A DNA stretch of 64,000 nt from positions 1 through 64,000 of the forward strand of contig JAJNPS010000011.1 in the NCBI GenBank assembly GCA_021155205.1. The letters run 5' to 3'. Position 1 is the first letter of the stretch; the number at the start of each line of letters is the position of its first letter. The stretch comes from Rhodobacterales bacterium. GTDB lineage: Bacteria; Pseudomonadota; Alphaproteobacteria; Rhodobacterales; Rhodobacteraceae. Both the position numbers and the translations under genes were made by a program. Of this stretch, positions 25,470 to 33,866 are shown piece after piece. The notes under the pieces were generated by a model. That model searched no databases. It was not told the origin of the DNA and saw only the letters and a program-made list of their open reading frames with translations.

Positions 25470-27182
25470 TCAGGTTTCTGCGGTGTTGCGGTCGCGGCCG
25501 ATCACGGCCATGGCGATCAGGATCAGGGCGATGGAGACCGCGCCGATCAGGGTGAAGATGGCATTGACCGATGGCGTAAAGCCAAAACGCATCTGGTTCC
25601 AGATGTGGATCGGCAGGGTCGGCTCGATCCCGGTCAGAAACAGCGTCACGATCACCTCGTCCACCGACAGGGTAAAGCCCAAAAGCGCGCCGCCCAGAAC
25701 CGCCGTGCGGATCATCGGGAACAGGACATGGCGGAAGGTCCGCCCGTAATCTGCGCCCAGATCAAGCGAGGCCTGCACATAGGAAGGGTCCAGTCGTTGC
25801 AACCGGTTCAGGATGATCAGCATTACCACGGGCATCACAAAGGTCATGTGGCCGATGATGACGCGCCAGATGCCGGGCTTGATCCCCACCAGTTGCGCCG
25901 CGATGACGATGGAGATGCCGAGGACGATGCCGGGGATCGCCACCGGGATCGCAAGGCCAGATTGCAAAAGCCGCGAAAACGGCAGGTCGCGGTAGGCAAA
26001 GACCATGGCGAAGGCGATGCCAACCACCACCGACAGAGCAACGGTCGTCAGGGCCACGATCAGGGTGCGTTTCAGCGCGTCGATCAGGTTCTGGTCGCCC
26101 CAGAGGGCGGCATACCAGTCCAGGGTGAAACCTTGGAGCGGCAGGGTCTGGATCTGGCTCGCGTTAAAGGAAAAGACCGTGATGATGATCAGGGGAAGGT
26201 ACAGGAACAGATACGGCAGCAGGACCGCAATCCGGATCGCCCACTGCACCAGATGGTCGCGCAAGGATTCCGGCGCGCGCAGCTCGGCCCCGGTGCCTGC
26301 GTCAACCGATTGCAGGATGCCGCGCGACTGCGCCATCCAGAAGATCGCGGCCAGAACGATCCCCACCGCAACGATCAGCACAACCGCCTGCGCGGCACCC
26401 AGCGGCCAGTTGCCCGCCATGCCGAACTGGCTGGCGATGACCATGCCGAGCATGGTGCCGTCAAGGCCGCCGACCATCGACGGGGTGATGTAGTCCCCGA
26501 CCGCCAGCAGGAAGGCGAGCGCAAAGCCGATCGCAAGGCCCTGTTTCGACAGCGGCCAGACCACATTGCTAAACGTGCGCCAGACGCCCGCGCCCGAATC
26601 CTGGCTGGCCTCGATCAGGCTTTGCGGCACCCGCTCCAGCGCCGTGCAGGAGGACACGAAGACATAAGGGATCGCCATGTAGGCCACCGCGACGATCACG
26701 GCAAAACGCGAGTAGAGGAAGGCACTGGACGGCTCGGCCAGAACGCCGCCCGAGACGAGGAAGGAGTTCAGCACGCCGTTTTCGCCCAGGATGATCCGCC
26801 ACGCGAACACGCGCATCAAGACGCTGATCCACAGGGGCACCACGACCAGCATCACTGCCGCGACCTTCCAGCGCTTCATATAGCGGCTGACGTAAAATGC
26901 CAGCGGATAGGCGATCAGAGCGGCAATCAGGGCGGCGACAAAGGCGGTACTGATCGTGCGCAGGATCAGCAACTGGACGGTGGCTGATCCCAGCGTGCGG
27001 CGATAATTGTCCAGCGTCGTCTCGCAAACCGGCACGCCGCCGTCGGATTTCAAAAAGCTGGTGCCGAACAAGAGGATGTTCGGCAGGATCACCAGTGCCG
27101 CCAGCCACAGATAGACCGTCAGCGGCGACAGGCGCCGCAAGGTGGACCCGATGCCACCGGTGCCGGGAGCGGGGTCATTCAT
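25470..27182 (-). CDS. ABC transporter permease, fused PotB-PotC-like
   Basis: This 570-residue inner-membrane protein has two complete permease halves. The first (about residues 20-290) carries the EAA loop ALERVPQSLIEASQDSGAG; the second (about 310-560) carries RLDPSYVQASLDLGADYGRTF. Each half has about six membrane helices, so one polypeptide can replace the usual PotB/PotC heterodimer. The gene overlaps the ATPase gene by eight bases. PotBC-like importers move polyamines, but in sugar operons they can carry other small solutes. Confidence 0.92.
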   Translation of the reverse strand: MNDPAPGTGGIGSTLRRLSPLTVYLWLAALVILPNILLFGTSFLKSDGGVPVCETTLDNYRRTLGSATVQLLILRTISTAFVAALIAALIAYPLAFYVSRYMKRWKVAAVMLVVVPLWISVLMRVFAWRIILGENGVLNSFLVSGGVLAEPSSAFLYSRFAVIVAVAYMAIPYVFVSSCTALERVPQSLIEASQDSGAGVWRTFSNVVWPLSKQGLAIGFALAFLLAVGDYITPSMVGGLDGTMLGMVIASQFGMAGNWPLGAAQAVVLIVAVGIVLAAIFWMAQSRGILQSVDAGTGAELRAPESLRDHLVQWAIRIAVLLPYLFLYLPLIIITVFSFNASQIQTLPLQGFTLDWYAALWGDQNLIDALKRTLIVALTTVALSVVVGIAFAMVFAYRDLPFSRLLQSGLAIPVAIPGIVLGISIVIAAQLVGIKPGIWRVIIGHMTFVMPVVMLIILNRLQRLDPSYVQASLDLGADYGRTFRHVLFPMIRTAVLGGALLGFTLSVDEVIVTLFLTGIEPTLPIHIWNQMRFGFTPSVNAIFTLIGAVSIALILIAMAVIGRDRNTAET

Positions 27183-28239
27183 CGAGAGGTACCAGATCGC
27201 GGGTGTGAAAACCCGCGCGAATACTGTCGCGCGGCCGGAACTGGCTGTCGCGCTGCGAGGGTGTCATCGCGACCAGGCGCGTGTCGCCAAGCGACAGCGT
27301 GACCTCCACCTTGTCGCTAAGAAACAGGGCATCCTCGATCACGGCGTCAAAGGCGATGTCGCGGGCTTCGGCCTCCGGACCCACGGCAATCGCCTCATAG
27401 CGCAGGGCGGCCTTGGGTTTCGCGGAACGATCCGCCATCGGAATGGCCAGCGGACCGGATTGAAGGACGGTGCGCCCGGCATGGGTTGCCACCATGCCAG
27501 AGATCACGTTCGACTTGCCGATGAACCCCGCGACGAACGAGTTTGCCGGCTGGTAATAAAGGTCGCGGGGGCTGGCCAGCTGCTGCAGGCGTCCGGCGCT
27601 CATCACCGCGATGCGGTCGGACATCGACAGCGCCTCCCCCTGATCATGCGTGACATAGACAAAGGTGATGCCGATCTTGCGCTGCATGTGGACCAGCACA
27701 TGCTGCATCTGTTCACGCAGCTTCAGATCCAGCGCGCCCAGCGGTTCGTCCAGCAGCAGAACCCGTGGCCGCCCGACGATGGCGCGGGCAAGGGCAATCC
27801 TCTGCCTTTGGCCACCCGACATCTGGTGCGGCAGGCGGTCACTGAACCTTGTCATCTCGACCTGGCCGATGGCCTCGGCGACCCGCAGCCCGATATCGGT
27901 CGCGGGCACCTTTTTCATCTTCAGGGGATAGGCCACGTTTTCTGCCGCCGTCATGTGCGGAAAAAGCGCATAGGACTGGAACACCGTATTGGTATCGCGC
28001 AGGTTCGGCGGCGTGCGGGTGATGTCGTGGCCCGCCAGATGGACGGTGCCCCCGGTCGGGATTTCGAAACCTGCAATGATGCGCAGCGTTGTCGTCTTGC
28101 CGCAGCCCGAGGGTCCGAGCAGCGAAAAGAACTCGCCCTCGTTCACGGCCAGGGTCGTCGGCTGAAGGGCCTGATAGCTCCCATAGCTTTTCGACACGTT
28201 GTCCAACCGCAAAAGCGGCCCGCTGTCAGCGCCCCGCAT
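27175..28239 (-). CDS. ABC transporter ATP-binding protein, PotA-like
   Basis: The 354-residue ATPase has Walker A GPSGCGKTTT, the signature MSGGQRQRIALARAI, Walker B RVLLLDEPLGALD, the switch histidine in VYVTHDQGEALS, and a C-terminal TOBE-like regulatory domain (about residues 260-354). It drives the fused permease encoded next. It is 16 bases downstream of the broken binding-protein gene. Confidence 0.93.
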   Translation of the reverse strand: MRGADSGPLLRLDNVSKSYGSYQALQPTTLAVNEGEFFSLLGPSGCGKTTTLRIIAGFEIPTGGTVHLAGHDITRTPPNLRDTNTVFQSYALFPHMTAAENVAYPLKMKKVPATDIGLRVAEAIGQVEMTRFSDRLPHQMSGGQRQRIALARAIVGRPRVLLLDEPLGALDLKLREQMQHVLVHMQRKIGITFVYVTHDQGEALSMSDRIAVMSAGRLQQLASPRDLYYQPANSFVAGFIGKSNVISGMVATHAGRTVLQSGPLAIPMADRSAKPKAALRYEAIAVGPEAEARDIAFDAVIEDALFLSDKVEVTLSLGDTRLVAMTPSQRDSQFRPRDSIRAGFHTRDLVPLDE

Positions 28240-28254
28240 CCCCCAGCCCCCTGA

Positions 28255-28904
28255 TCAGAGTGTTCCGGCCTTGAAGTCGTTCCACATCTGCAGGCGGCGG
28301 TCGATGTCTTCCGGCGGCTGGAACACGGTCATCCTTGCCCAGAATCCGTCGGTCGCCTGATCCGGCACATTGGTCTTTTTCAGCACATCCTCGGGGATGC
28401 CCGCGGCGGTGGCCTCGTCCGCCGTCAGAATGCCGTTGTTAAAGCTGGCCTGGATGAACCGGGCCTGCCAGTCGCGGGTCAGGTTGGCATTGATGAAGTC
28501 ATAGACCTCTTGCCGTTCGCCCTTGGGGGTCAGGTCACCCAGTCCATCGACGGGGAGATCATCGAGGCATCCGGCACCCTGGACTGGTCGAATGGAGCGA
28601 TCAGCCCGGCGTCGATGTAGCGCGGCACCGACCCCGTATCAAAATAGAGAATGTCGGCCTCGATCGCGCCCGACCGCGTCTGGGCGTACATTTCGTCGAC
28701 CGATCCGGTGCGGATGACGTTCACCTTGACGCCGGTGGCGGCGGTGTACCCGGCGATCCAGGGATCGTCGTGATAGGTTTCCCAGGTAAAGATGGTGATT
28801 TCGCTGGTCTGGGCCTGTGCCATGCGTGGCAGGCCGAGGCCAAGCAAAGTGGTGCCCTCGAGACCGGCCAGGACCTGACGGCGAGAGGGATGCAAACGGT
28901 TCAT
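28255..28904 (-). pseudogene. Spermidine/putrescine-type binding protein, internal deletion
   Basis: The 5' part (from 28904) encodes a Tat-like signal (SRRQVLAG) and EITIFTWETYHDDPWI, GSVDEMYAQTRSG, typical PotD N-terminal sequence, ending in a stop at about 28530. The 3' part in another frame reads PKGERQEVYDFINANLTRDWQ to QMWNDFKAGTL with a stop at 28255-28257, a PotD C-terminus. The two parts make about 215 residues; relatives have about 340-360, so more than 100 central residues and the frame are lost. A transporter without its receptor is probably non-functional unless another binding protein serves it. Confidence 0.8.
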
Positions 28905-28941
28905 CTGGAACTCCCTGTTGTTTGGTTCGTTCGTCTATGAA

Positions 28942-28952
28942 GAACATCGTTC
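28942..28952. promoter_or_regulatory. GAAC-3-GTTC palindrome in divergent promoter region
   Basis: The 267-base gap between the minus-strand operon (start 28904) and ackA (start 29172) is AT-richer than its surroundings and contains repeated GTTCGT units plus the perfect GAAC/GTTC palindrome. This is a plausible regulator site for the minus-strand operon. No box sequences strong enough for a firm promoter call were seen. Confidence 0.3.
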
Positions 28953-29171
28953 GTTTTTACAACAATGTGAAAGAATCTTCCACGAGTCAACTGATCCAAC
29001 AAGGCTTGACTGCCAACCGATCCGCTTCGCGGTCAGGGTGCAGCAGACAACGCTGACGCGCCCGCGCTGTCGGCGCCGCGTTCCGCTGGCCAAAGCGCCG
29101 CCGAGCATCTATGCAGTCTCGCGATGCCCGCGCTGCGCGGGCTTTCCCTTGACCCGGAGGCTGGCGGCGGC

Positions 29172-30365
29172 ATGACCACGGCGGCGATCCTGACGCTGAA
29201 TGCGGGGTCATCTTCGCTCAAGCTGGCGCTTTACCCGGCGGCAGAAGATCGCCCGTTGGTCACGGGTCTGGTCGACCGGATTGGCGGCAATGGGACGTTG
29301 CATCTGCGCGATGCGGCGGGTGCCGACATACCTGTGGCGGCATCATCCGGGGACTTTGCGTCCCACGCCGCGGCGCTGAACCGGGTGTTGCCCGCGCTCG
29401 ACACGGCATTTCCGGGGCTGCAGGTCCTGGCCGTCGGGCACCGGATTGTACATGGCGGGCCGGACCATGTCGCGCCGGTTCTGGTGGACGAGGCGATGCT
29501 GGTCCGACTGGCAGGGTTGTCGCCGCTGGCGCCCTTGCACCAGCCCCACAACATCGCGGGCATCCGTGCGGCGATGGCAGCGTTTCCCGGCGCCCCGCAG
29601 GTGGCGTGTTTCGATACGGCGTTTCATCGCGGTCAGCCCTTCGTGGCCGAGGCCTATGCCCTGCCGCGCGCCTATTACGACAAGGGCGTGCGCCGCTACG
29701 GGTTTCATGGGCTGAGCTATCAGTCCATTGCGGGACGCCTGGCCGACATCGCGCCCGGCATTGCAGGCGGGCGCGTGATCGTGGCGCATCTGGGCAACGG
29801 GGCGTCGATGTGCGCGATGCGGGACGGGCGGTCGGTTGCATCGACCATGGGGTTCTCGCCGCTGGACGGGCTGCCGATGGGCACGCGGTCGGGACAGATC
29901 GACCCGGGCGTCCTTCTCTACCTGATGCAGGAAGAGGGGATGCAAGCGCCGGCAATCTCGGACCTGCTTTATCGCGGTGCGGGTCTTTTGGGACTGTCGG
30001 GGTTGTCCAGCGACATGCGCGTGCTGGAGGCATCGGACAGCGTTATCGCGCGCGAGGCGATCGCCTACTTTGTCTATCGCTGCCAGCGCGAGATCGGATC
30101 GCTGGCGGCAGCACTGGGCGGACTTGACGCACTGGTCTTCTGCGGGGGCATCGGGGAAAACTCCCGTCGCATCCGGGCGGATATCTGCGCGGGCCTTGGC
30201 TGGATGGGGATCGCTCTTGACGGGGCGCGAAATGCAGCCAACGCGACGTGGCTTGGCCCGGACGACGCGCCGGTTCGGGTCATGGCAATTCCCACTGACG
30301 AGGAAAGCGTGATCGCGGCAGCGGCGCGGCGGCTGACGTCAGGCGACCGCACGGAAACAGGCTGA
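29172..30365 (+). CDS. ackA: Acetate kinase
   Basis: The 397-residue ASKHA-fold enzyme converts acetyl phosphate and ADP to acetate and ATP or the reverse. Motifs present are ILTLNAGSSSLK at the N-terminus, GHRIVHGG, RYGFHGLSYQ, VAHLGNGASM and the C-terminal FCGGIGENSRRIR. The start at 29172 has GGAGG 12 bases upstream. No phosphotransacetylase or phosphoketolase gene, the usual partners, is present within the window. It converges with the methyltransferase-like gene at 30407. Confidence 0.95.
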   Translation: MTTAAILTLNAGSSSLKLALYPAAEDRPLVTGLVDRIGGNGTLHLRDAAGADIPVAASSGDFASHAAALNRVLPALDTAFPGLQVLAVGHRIVHGGPDHVAPVLVDEAMLVRLAGLSPLAPLHQPHNIAGIRAAMAAFPGAPQVACFDTAFHRGQPFVAEAYALPRAYYDKGVRRYGFHGLSYQSIAGRLADIAPGIAGGRVIVAHLGNGASMCAMRDGRSVASTMGFSPLDGLPMGTRSGQIDPGVLLYLMQEEGMQAPAISDLLYRGAGLLGLSGLSSDMRVLEASDSVIAREAIAYFVYRCQREIGSLAAALGGLDALVFCGGIGENSRRIRADICAGLGWMGIALDGARNAANATWLGPDDAPVRVMAIPTDEESVIAAAARRLTSGDRTETG

Positions 30366-30406
30366 TCAGCGGCCCCGTCGCCCGACCGGGCAGCGGCGTG
30401 CCCTCG

Positions 30407-31108
30407 TCAGCCCTGCCGTTCGGGGGCGGCGGACTTGCGTTCCGCCCCCTGAAACATCTGCGCCAGCGACGGGACCATCATCGGCACGCGCCTTGCATAG
30501 TCGTCATAGGCCGGAAAGGCCTGGCGCAGGACCTGTTCTTCGTACCGCGCGCGCAGGTATTGCAGGCCAAGCCAGACCGCGCCCACCAGCACCGCGGGCA
30601 CCGTGCCATGCGCCAGCACGACGCCGACAATGGTGATCAATTCCGCCCCATAAAGCGGATGGCGGATAATGCCGTAAGGCCCCGTGGTGACAAGTTCGCG
30701 CGCCGTCGCCATGATGGAGAACGACCGTCCAAGCCGCCGCAAGCACAGGATCGACAGCACCGTCCCCATGATCACCAGCACGGTCGAGATCACCTGCACC
30801 GGGCGCGAAATTTCCTGCGAAGGCATCGCGATCAGGCTCATCATCGCAAAGGTTCCGGCAATTGCGGTCAGACGCGGAAAGACGCCGGGGGCCGATGACA
30901 GGGGATCGTGACGGATGACGGTAAAGAACACCACCGCGCCGACAAAGAGGATGGCAAAGACCTTCGACATGACCGTCAGCGGCCACAGATCAAGCTGGTC
31001 ACGCAGGGCAATAAGAGTGCCCAGGCCGACGATTTCGCGGGCGATGATAACCGTGAACACGGCAATCATCAGAAACTTTCCGATGCGGTCTTCCATGACG
31101 CTATTCAT
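30407..31108 (-). CDS. Isoprenylcysteine carboxyl methyltransferase-like membrane protein
   Basis: This 233-residue membrane protein has about five hydrophobic segments and the ICMT/PEMT-type SAM-binding motif TTGPYGIIRHPLYGAELI followed by YLRARYEEQVLRQAFP.YDDYARRV. Bacterial homologues methylate lipids or small substrates; the actual target is unknown. The start at 31108 overlaps the stop of the sterol-desaturase-like gene by eight bases, so the two are translated together and may act on one lipid. Confidence 0.87.
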   Translation of the reverse strand: MNSVMEDRIGKFLMIAVFTVIIAREIVGLGTLIALRDQLDLWPLTVMSKVFAILFVGAVVFFTVIRHDPLSSAPGVFPRLTAIAGTFAMMSLIAMPSQEISRPVQVISTVLVIMGTVLSILCLRRLGRSFSIMATARELVTTGPYGIIRHPLYGAELITIVGVVLAHGTVPAVLVGAVWLGLQYLRARYEEQVLRQAFPAYDDYARRVPMMVPSLAQMFQGAERKSAAPERQG

Positions 31109-32039
31109 GATGGGCGCTGGCCTTTGATTTGAATTCGCTGACGACAGATTGCCCGATCTCCTTGAACGGATGCAGCATCTGCTGGTGATAAAGCGCGGGC
31201 ATCGGTTCGTTGATGCCGTATTTCTCGGGGCGGTGCCCGGGCAGGAACATGGTTCCCGCGATGACGTCGATAAACGACAACTGCGAGGCAAAGTTCCGGT
31301 CATAGGCCTCGGTCTGGTTGGCGTGGTGCCAATGGTGGTATTCGGGCGAGGCGATCAGATATTTCAGCGGCCCGAAGGTCACGCGGATATTGGAATGCAA
31401 AAGCACCGCATGAAAGGTGTAGACCGCCTGATAGATCAGGATTGAAGCCATTGAAAAATCAAGAAAAAATAGCGGCAACAGCGACAGGGAATTGGAGACG
31501 ACCTGATCGACCGGGTGAACGCGGTGCGTCGCCAGCCAGTCCATTTCCTCGATGCTGTGATGAACTGCGTGGAATTTCCACAGGAACGGCACGGCATGCG
31601 ACATGCGGTGCGCGGTGTAATAGCCAAGATCGGCGATCACGATCACCGCCGGCACCTGCACCCAGAGCGGCAGCGCCGTGACCCAGGCAAAGGTGTCGGC
31701 CGGAACGATCCGGTCATAGGCGACCATGACCCCGCCCGCCAGCGCCACAAAGAAGAACCGCACCACAAACCCGTTGAAAAGAAAATAGAAAAGGTCATTG
31801 AACCATTGTCCGCGGATCGTCCGCTGTTCGGGATGGATCGGCAAGAGCCGTTCCAGCGGCACGAAGATGCACGCCATGATCAGCAGGATCGTGTAGTCCA
31901 AAGACTTGCCCCATTTCCAAGCGCCGAGCTTTGAACTGCTTTGGCGGTCCAGTGTGGCTGAAATGTGGATGGACCGTGACCAGACCGAGAAAACCCCGGA
32001 CCTGGCCCGGTGCCGATGGCGCGGCTTGCCGCAGGGCAC
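31101..32039 (-). CDS. Sterol desaturase/fatty acid hydroxylase family protein
   Basis: The integral membrane di-iron family pattern is complete: HRMSH, HAVHHS, the HRVHPVD segment and HHWHH, with membrane helices around them. These enzymes hydroxylate or desaturate lipids. The frame is open to 32039 but the first 45 codons are not protein-like; a TTG at 31901 or an ATG at 31877 would begin just before the first helix and are equally possible starts. Coupled to the ICMT-like gene downstream. Substrate unknown. Confidence 0.85.
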   Translation of the reverse strand: MPCGKPRHRHRARSGVFSVWSRSIHISATLDRQSSSKLGAWKWGKSLDYTILLIMACIFVPLERLLPIHPEQRTIRGQWFNDLFYFLFNGFVVRFFFVALAGGVMVAYDRIVPADTFAWVTALPLWVQVPAVIVIADLGYYTAHRMSHAVPFLWKFHAVHHSIEEMDWLATHRVHPVDQVVSNSLSLLPLFFLDFSMASILIYQAVYTFHAVLLHSNIRVTFGPLKYLIASPEYHHWHHANQTEAYDRNFASQLSFIDVIAGTMFLPGHRPEKYGINEPMPALYHQQMLHPFKEIGQSVVSEFKSKASAHHE

Positions 32040-32101
32040 GCAGACGGCTAGGTGGATGGCGCCGGTCAGTTTCGACGATGGTGATGAGGGGTTTTCGCGA
32101 C

Positions 32102-32785
32102 ATGACTGCGAAATTGCCGTTCGACATGGTCATCTTTGACTGTGATGGCGTGCTGATCGACAGCGAGATCATCTCGGCCCGGCTGTTGATCGCCGAACTT
32201 GCCGATCTGGGGGTTCGCGTCGATCTTGAGTATGTGGCGCGGAACTTTCTGGGGCGCAGCTACCCGACCGTGATGGCCCAGATCCGCCGCGACTTCTCGC
32301 TCGACCTGCCGGCGTCATTCGAAGACGGGTATCGCGCGCGGCTGCTGGCGGCGTTCGAGCGCGAACTGGCGGTCATGCCGGGTGCCGCCGGGGTTCTGGA
32401 CCGGCTGGCCCTCCCGAGATGCGTGGCGACATCGTCAAGTCCCCGCCGGGCCGAACAGTCCCTGCGCATCACCGGGCTGTGGCCGCAGGTCGTGGGCAGC
32501 GTGTTCACCGCGTCCGAGGTCGCCAACGGCAAGCCCGCGCCGGATCTTTTCCTGTATGCGGCGGCGCGGATGGGCGCCGAACCTGCGCGCTGTCTGGTGA
32601 TCGAGGACAGCCTGACGGGAATCCGCGCTGCACGTGCCGCGGGAATGGAAGTCTGGCGGTTTCTGGGCGGCAGCCATCTCGGCGCTGGCGCCGAAGCCGA
32701 GCCTGCCGACGCGGTGCCCGACCTGCGGTTTGCATCTTTCGACCAATTCTTTCACATTGATCCCCGGATCACAGGGACGACATGA
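32102..32785 (+). CDS. HAD-superfamily phosphatase (beta-phosphoglucomutase-like)
   Basis: The 227-residue HAD hydrolase starts at 32102 and carries DCDGVLIDSE (motif I), TSSSPRRAE (motif II), the lysine in NGKPAPDLFL and VIEDSLTGIRAARAAG (motif IV). It probably removes phosphate from a sugar or polyol phosphate. It is the first gene of the polyol operon and overlaps the SorC regulator by four bases (ATGA). A similar phosphatase accompanies smo operons in related bacteria. Confidence 0.88.
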   Translation: MTAKLPFDMVIFDCDGVLIDSEIISARLLIAELADLGVRVDLEYVARNFLGRSYPTVMAQIRRDFSLDLPASFEDGYRARLLAAFERELAVMPGAAGVLDRLALPRCVATSSSPRRAEQSLRITGLWPQVVGSVFTASEVANGKPAPDLFLYAAARMGAEPARCLVIEDSLTGIRAARAAGMEVWRFLGGSHLGAGAEAEPADAVPDLRFASFDQFFHIDPRITGTT

Positions 32786-33732
32786 ACAGCTTCGACTTCG
32801 ATTCGACGCCGCTTGATGATGCCGCCCGCGCGGGATGGCTTTACTATGCGGGTGGGCTGACGCAGGACCAGATCGCCGCCACGATGGGCGTGTCGCGCCA
32901 GCGCGCGCAACGGCTGGTGGCCAAGGCGATGGCCGAGGGACTGGTGCATGTCCGGCTGAACCACCGGATCGGAGCCTGTCTCGATCTTGAGGCACAGCTG
33001 ACCGAACGCTATCGTCTTACGCGCTGTCGCGTTGCGCCGGATTTCGGTCCGGGCGGCGATGCGGCGCGGGCGATTGCACAATGTGCGGCGGCGGAACTGG
33101 AGCGGGTGCTGCGCAAGCCGGAACCGCAGGTGATCGCGTTCGGCACCGGACGCGCCCTGCGCGCCATGGCCGAGGAATTCACCCCGCCCGATGCGCGCCA
33201 TCACCGCATCGTGTCCTTGCTGGGCAACATCGGGCCGGACGGATCGGCGACGCTGTATGATGTGATCCGGCGGGTCGCGGAAAAACTGAGGGCCACCTAC
33301 TTTCCGATGCCTGTGCCGGTGATTTCGGATACCCCCGAGGAACGTGCGTTCTTTTTTCACCTGCGACCCGTGCAAACGGTGGTTGCGCTGGCACAGCGTG
33401 CGGATGTCACATTCGTCGGTGTGGGCCAGATGAACGACGATGCGCCGCTCCTGCTTGACGGTTTTGTCACGCGCGAAGAGCTGACGGAACTGCAGGCTCT
33501 TGGCGCAGTTGGCGAAATCGCCAGCTGGGTCTTTGACGCGAACGGGCGCTACATCGAAGTCGCCCGCAACGCGCTGATCGGGTCGGTCAGGGTGGAACCC
33601 GGACGTGAACAGCCCGTGATCGGCGTCGCGGCCGGGCTTGGCAAGGTCACGGCGATCCGGGCGGCGCTGGTGGGTCGGCTGCTGAACGGCCTTGTCACGG
33701 ATGAGGCAACGGCCAGGGCGTTGCTGCAGTAG
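32782..33732 (+). CDS. SorC-family sugar-binding regulator of the polyol operon
   Basis: This 316-residue regulator has an N-terminal helix-turn-helix (GLTQDQIAATMGVSRQRAQRLVAKA) and a C-terminal sugar-phosphate-isomerase-like effector domain (FGTGRALRAM ... VGVGQMNDDAPLL ... GVAAGLGKVTAIRAAL). It is followed after 134 bases by the polyol binding-protein gene and is the likely activator or repressor of that operon, equivalent in position to smoC of Rhodobacter. The symbol is not assigned because I infer equivalence from context. Confidence 0.9.
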   Translation: MNSFDFDSTPLDDAARAGWLYYAGGLTQDQIAATMGVSRQRAQRLVAKAMAEGLVHVRLNHRIGACLDLEAQLTERYRLTRCRVAPDFGPGGDAARAIAQCAAAELERVLRKPEPQVIAFGTGRALRAMAEEFTPPDARHHRIVSLLGNIGPDGSATLYDVIRRVAEKLRATYFPMPVPVISDTPEERAFFFHLRPVQTVVALAQRADVTFVGVGQMNDDAPLLLDGFVTREELTELQALGAVGEIASWVFDANGRYIEVARNALIGSVRVEPGREQPVIGVAAGLGKVTAIRAALVGRLLNGLVTDEATARALLQ

Positions 33733-33794
33733 TCCGCCAGCGGCACGGTTTCCATTGCAGCAACGAATTGCCGCGCCGCAGCGTGAGATTGCGA

Positions 33795-33830
33795 TTGACT
33801 TGCGGCCGAGTCGCGTTGAGTATTCGCTCA
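33795..33830 (+). promoter_or_regulatory. Candidate smo promoter with overlapping operator
   Basis: TTGACT at 33795-33800 can serve as a -35 box. At the -10 distance lies the palindrome TGAGTATTCGCTCA (33817-33830), with four-base arms around a six-base centre. A regulator bound there would cover the -10 region. The SorC gene immediately upstream is the obvious candidate. The assignment is by position only. Confidence 0.4.
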
Positions 33831-33866
33831 CGTAATGGGCAGATGCTCATTTCAAGGGAGGATGCA

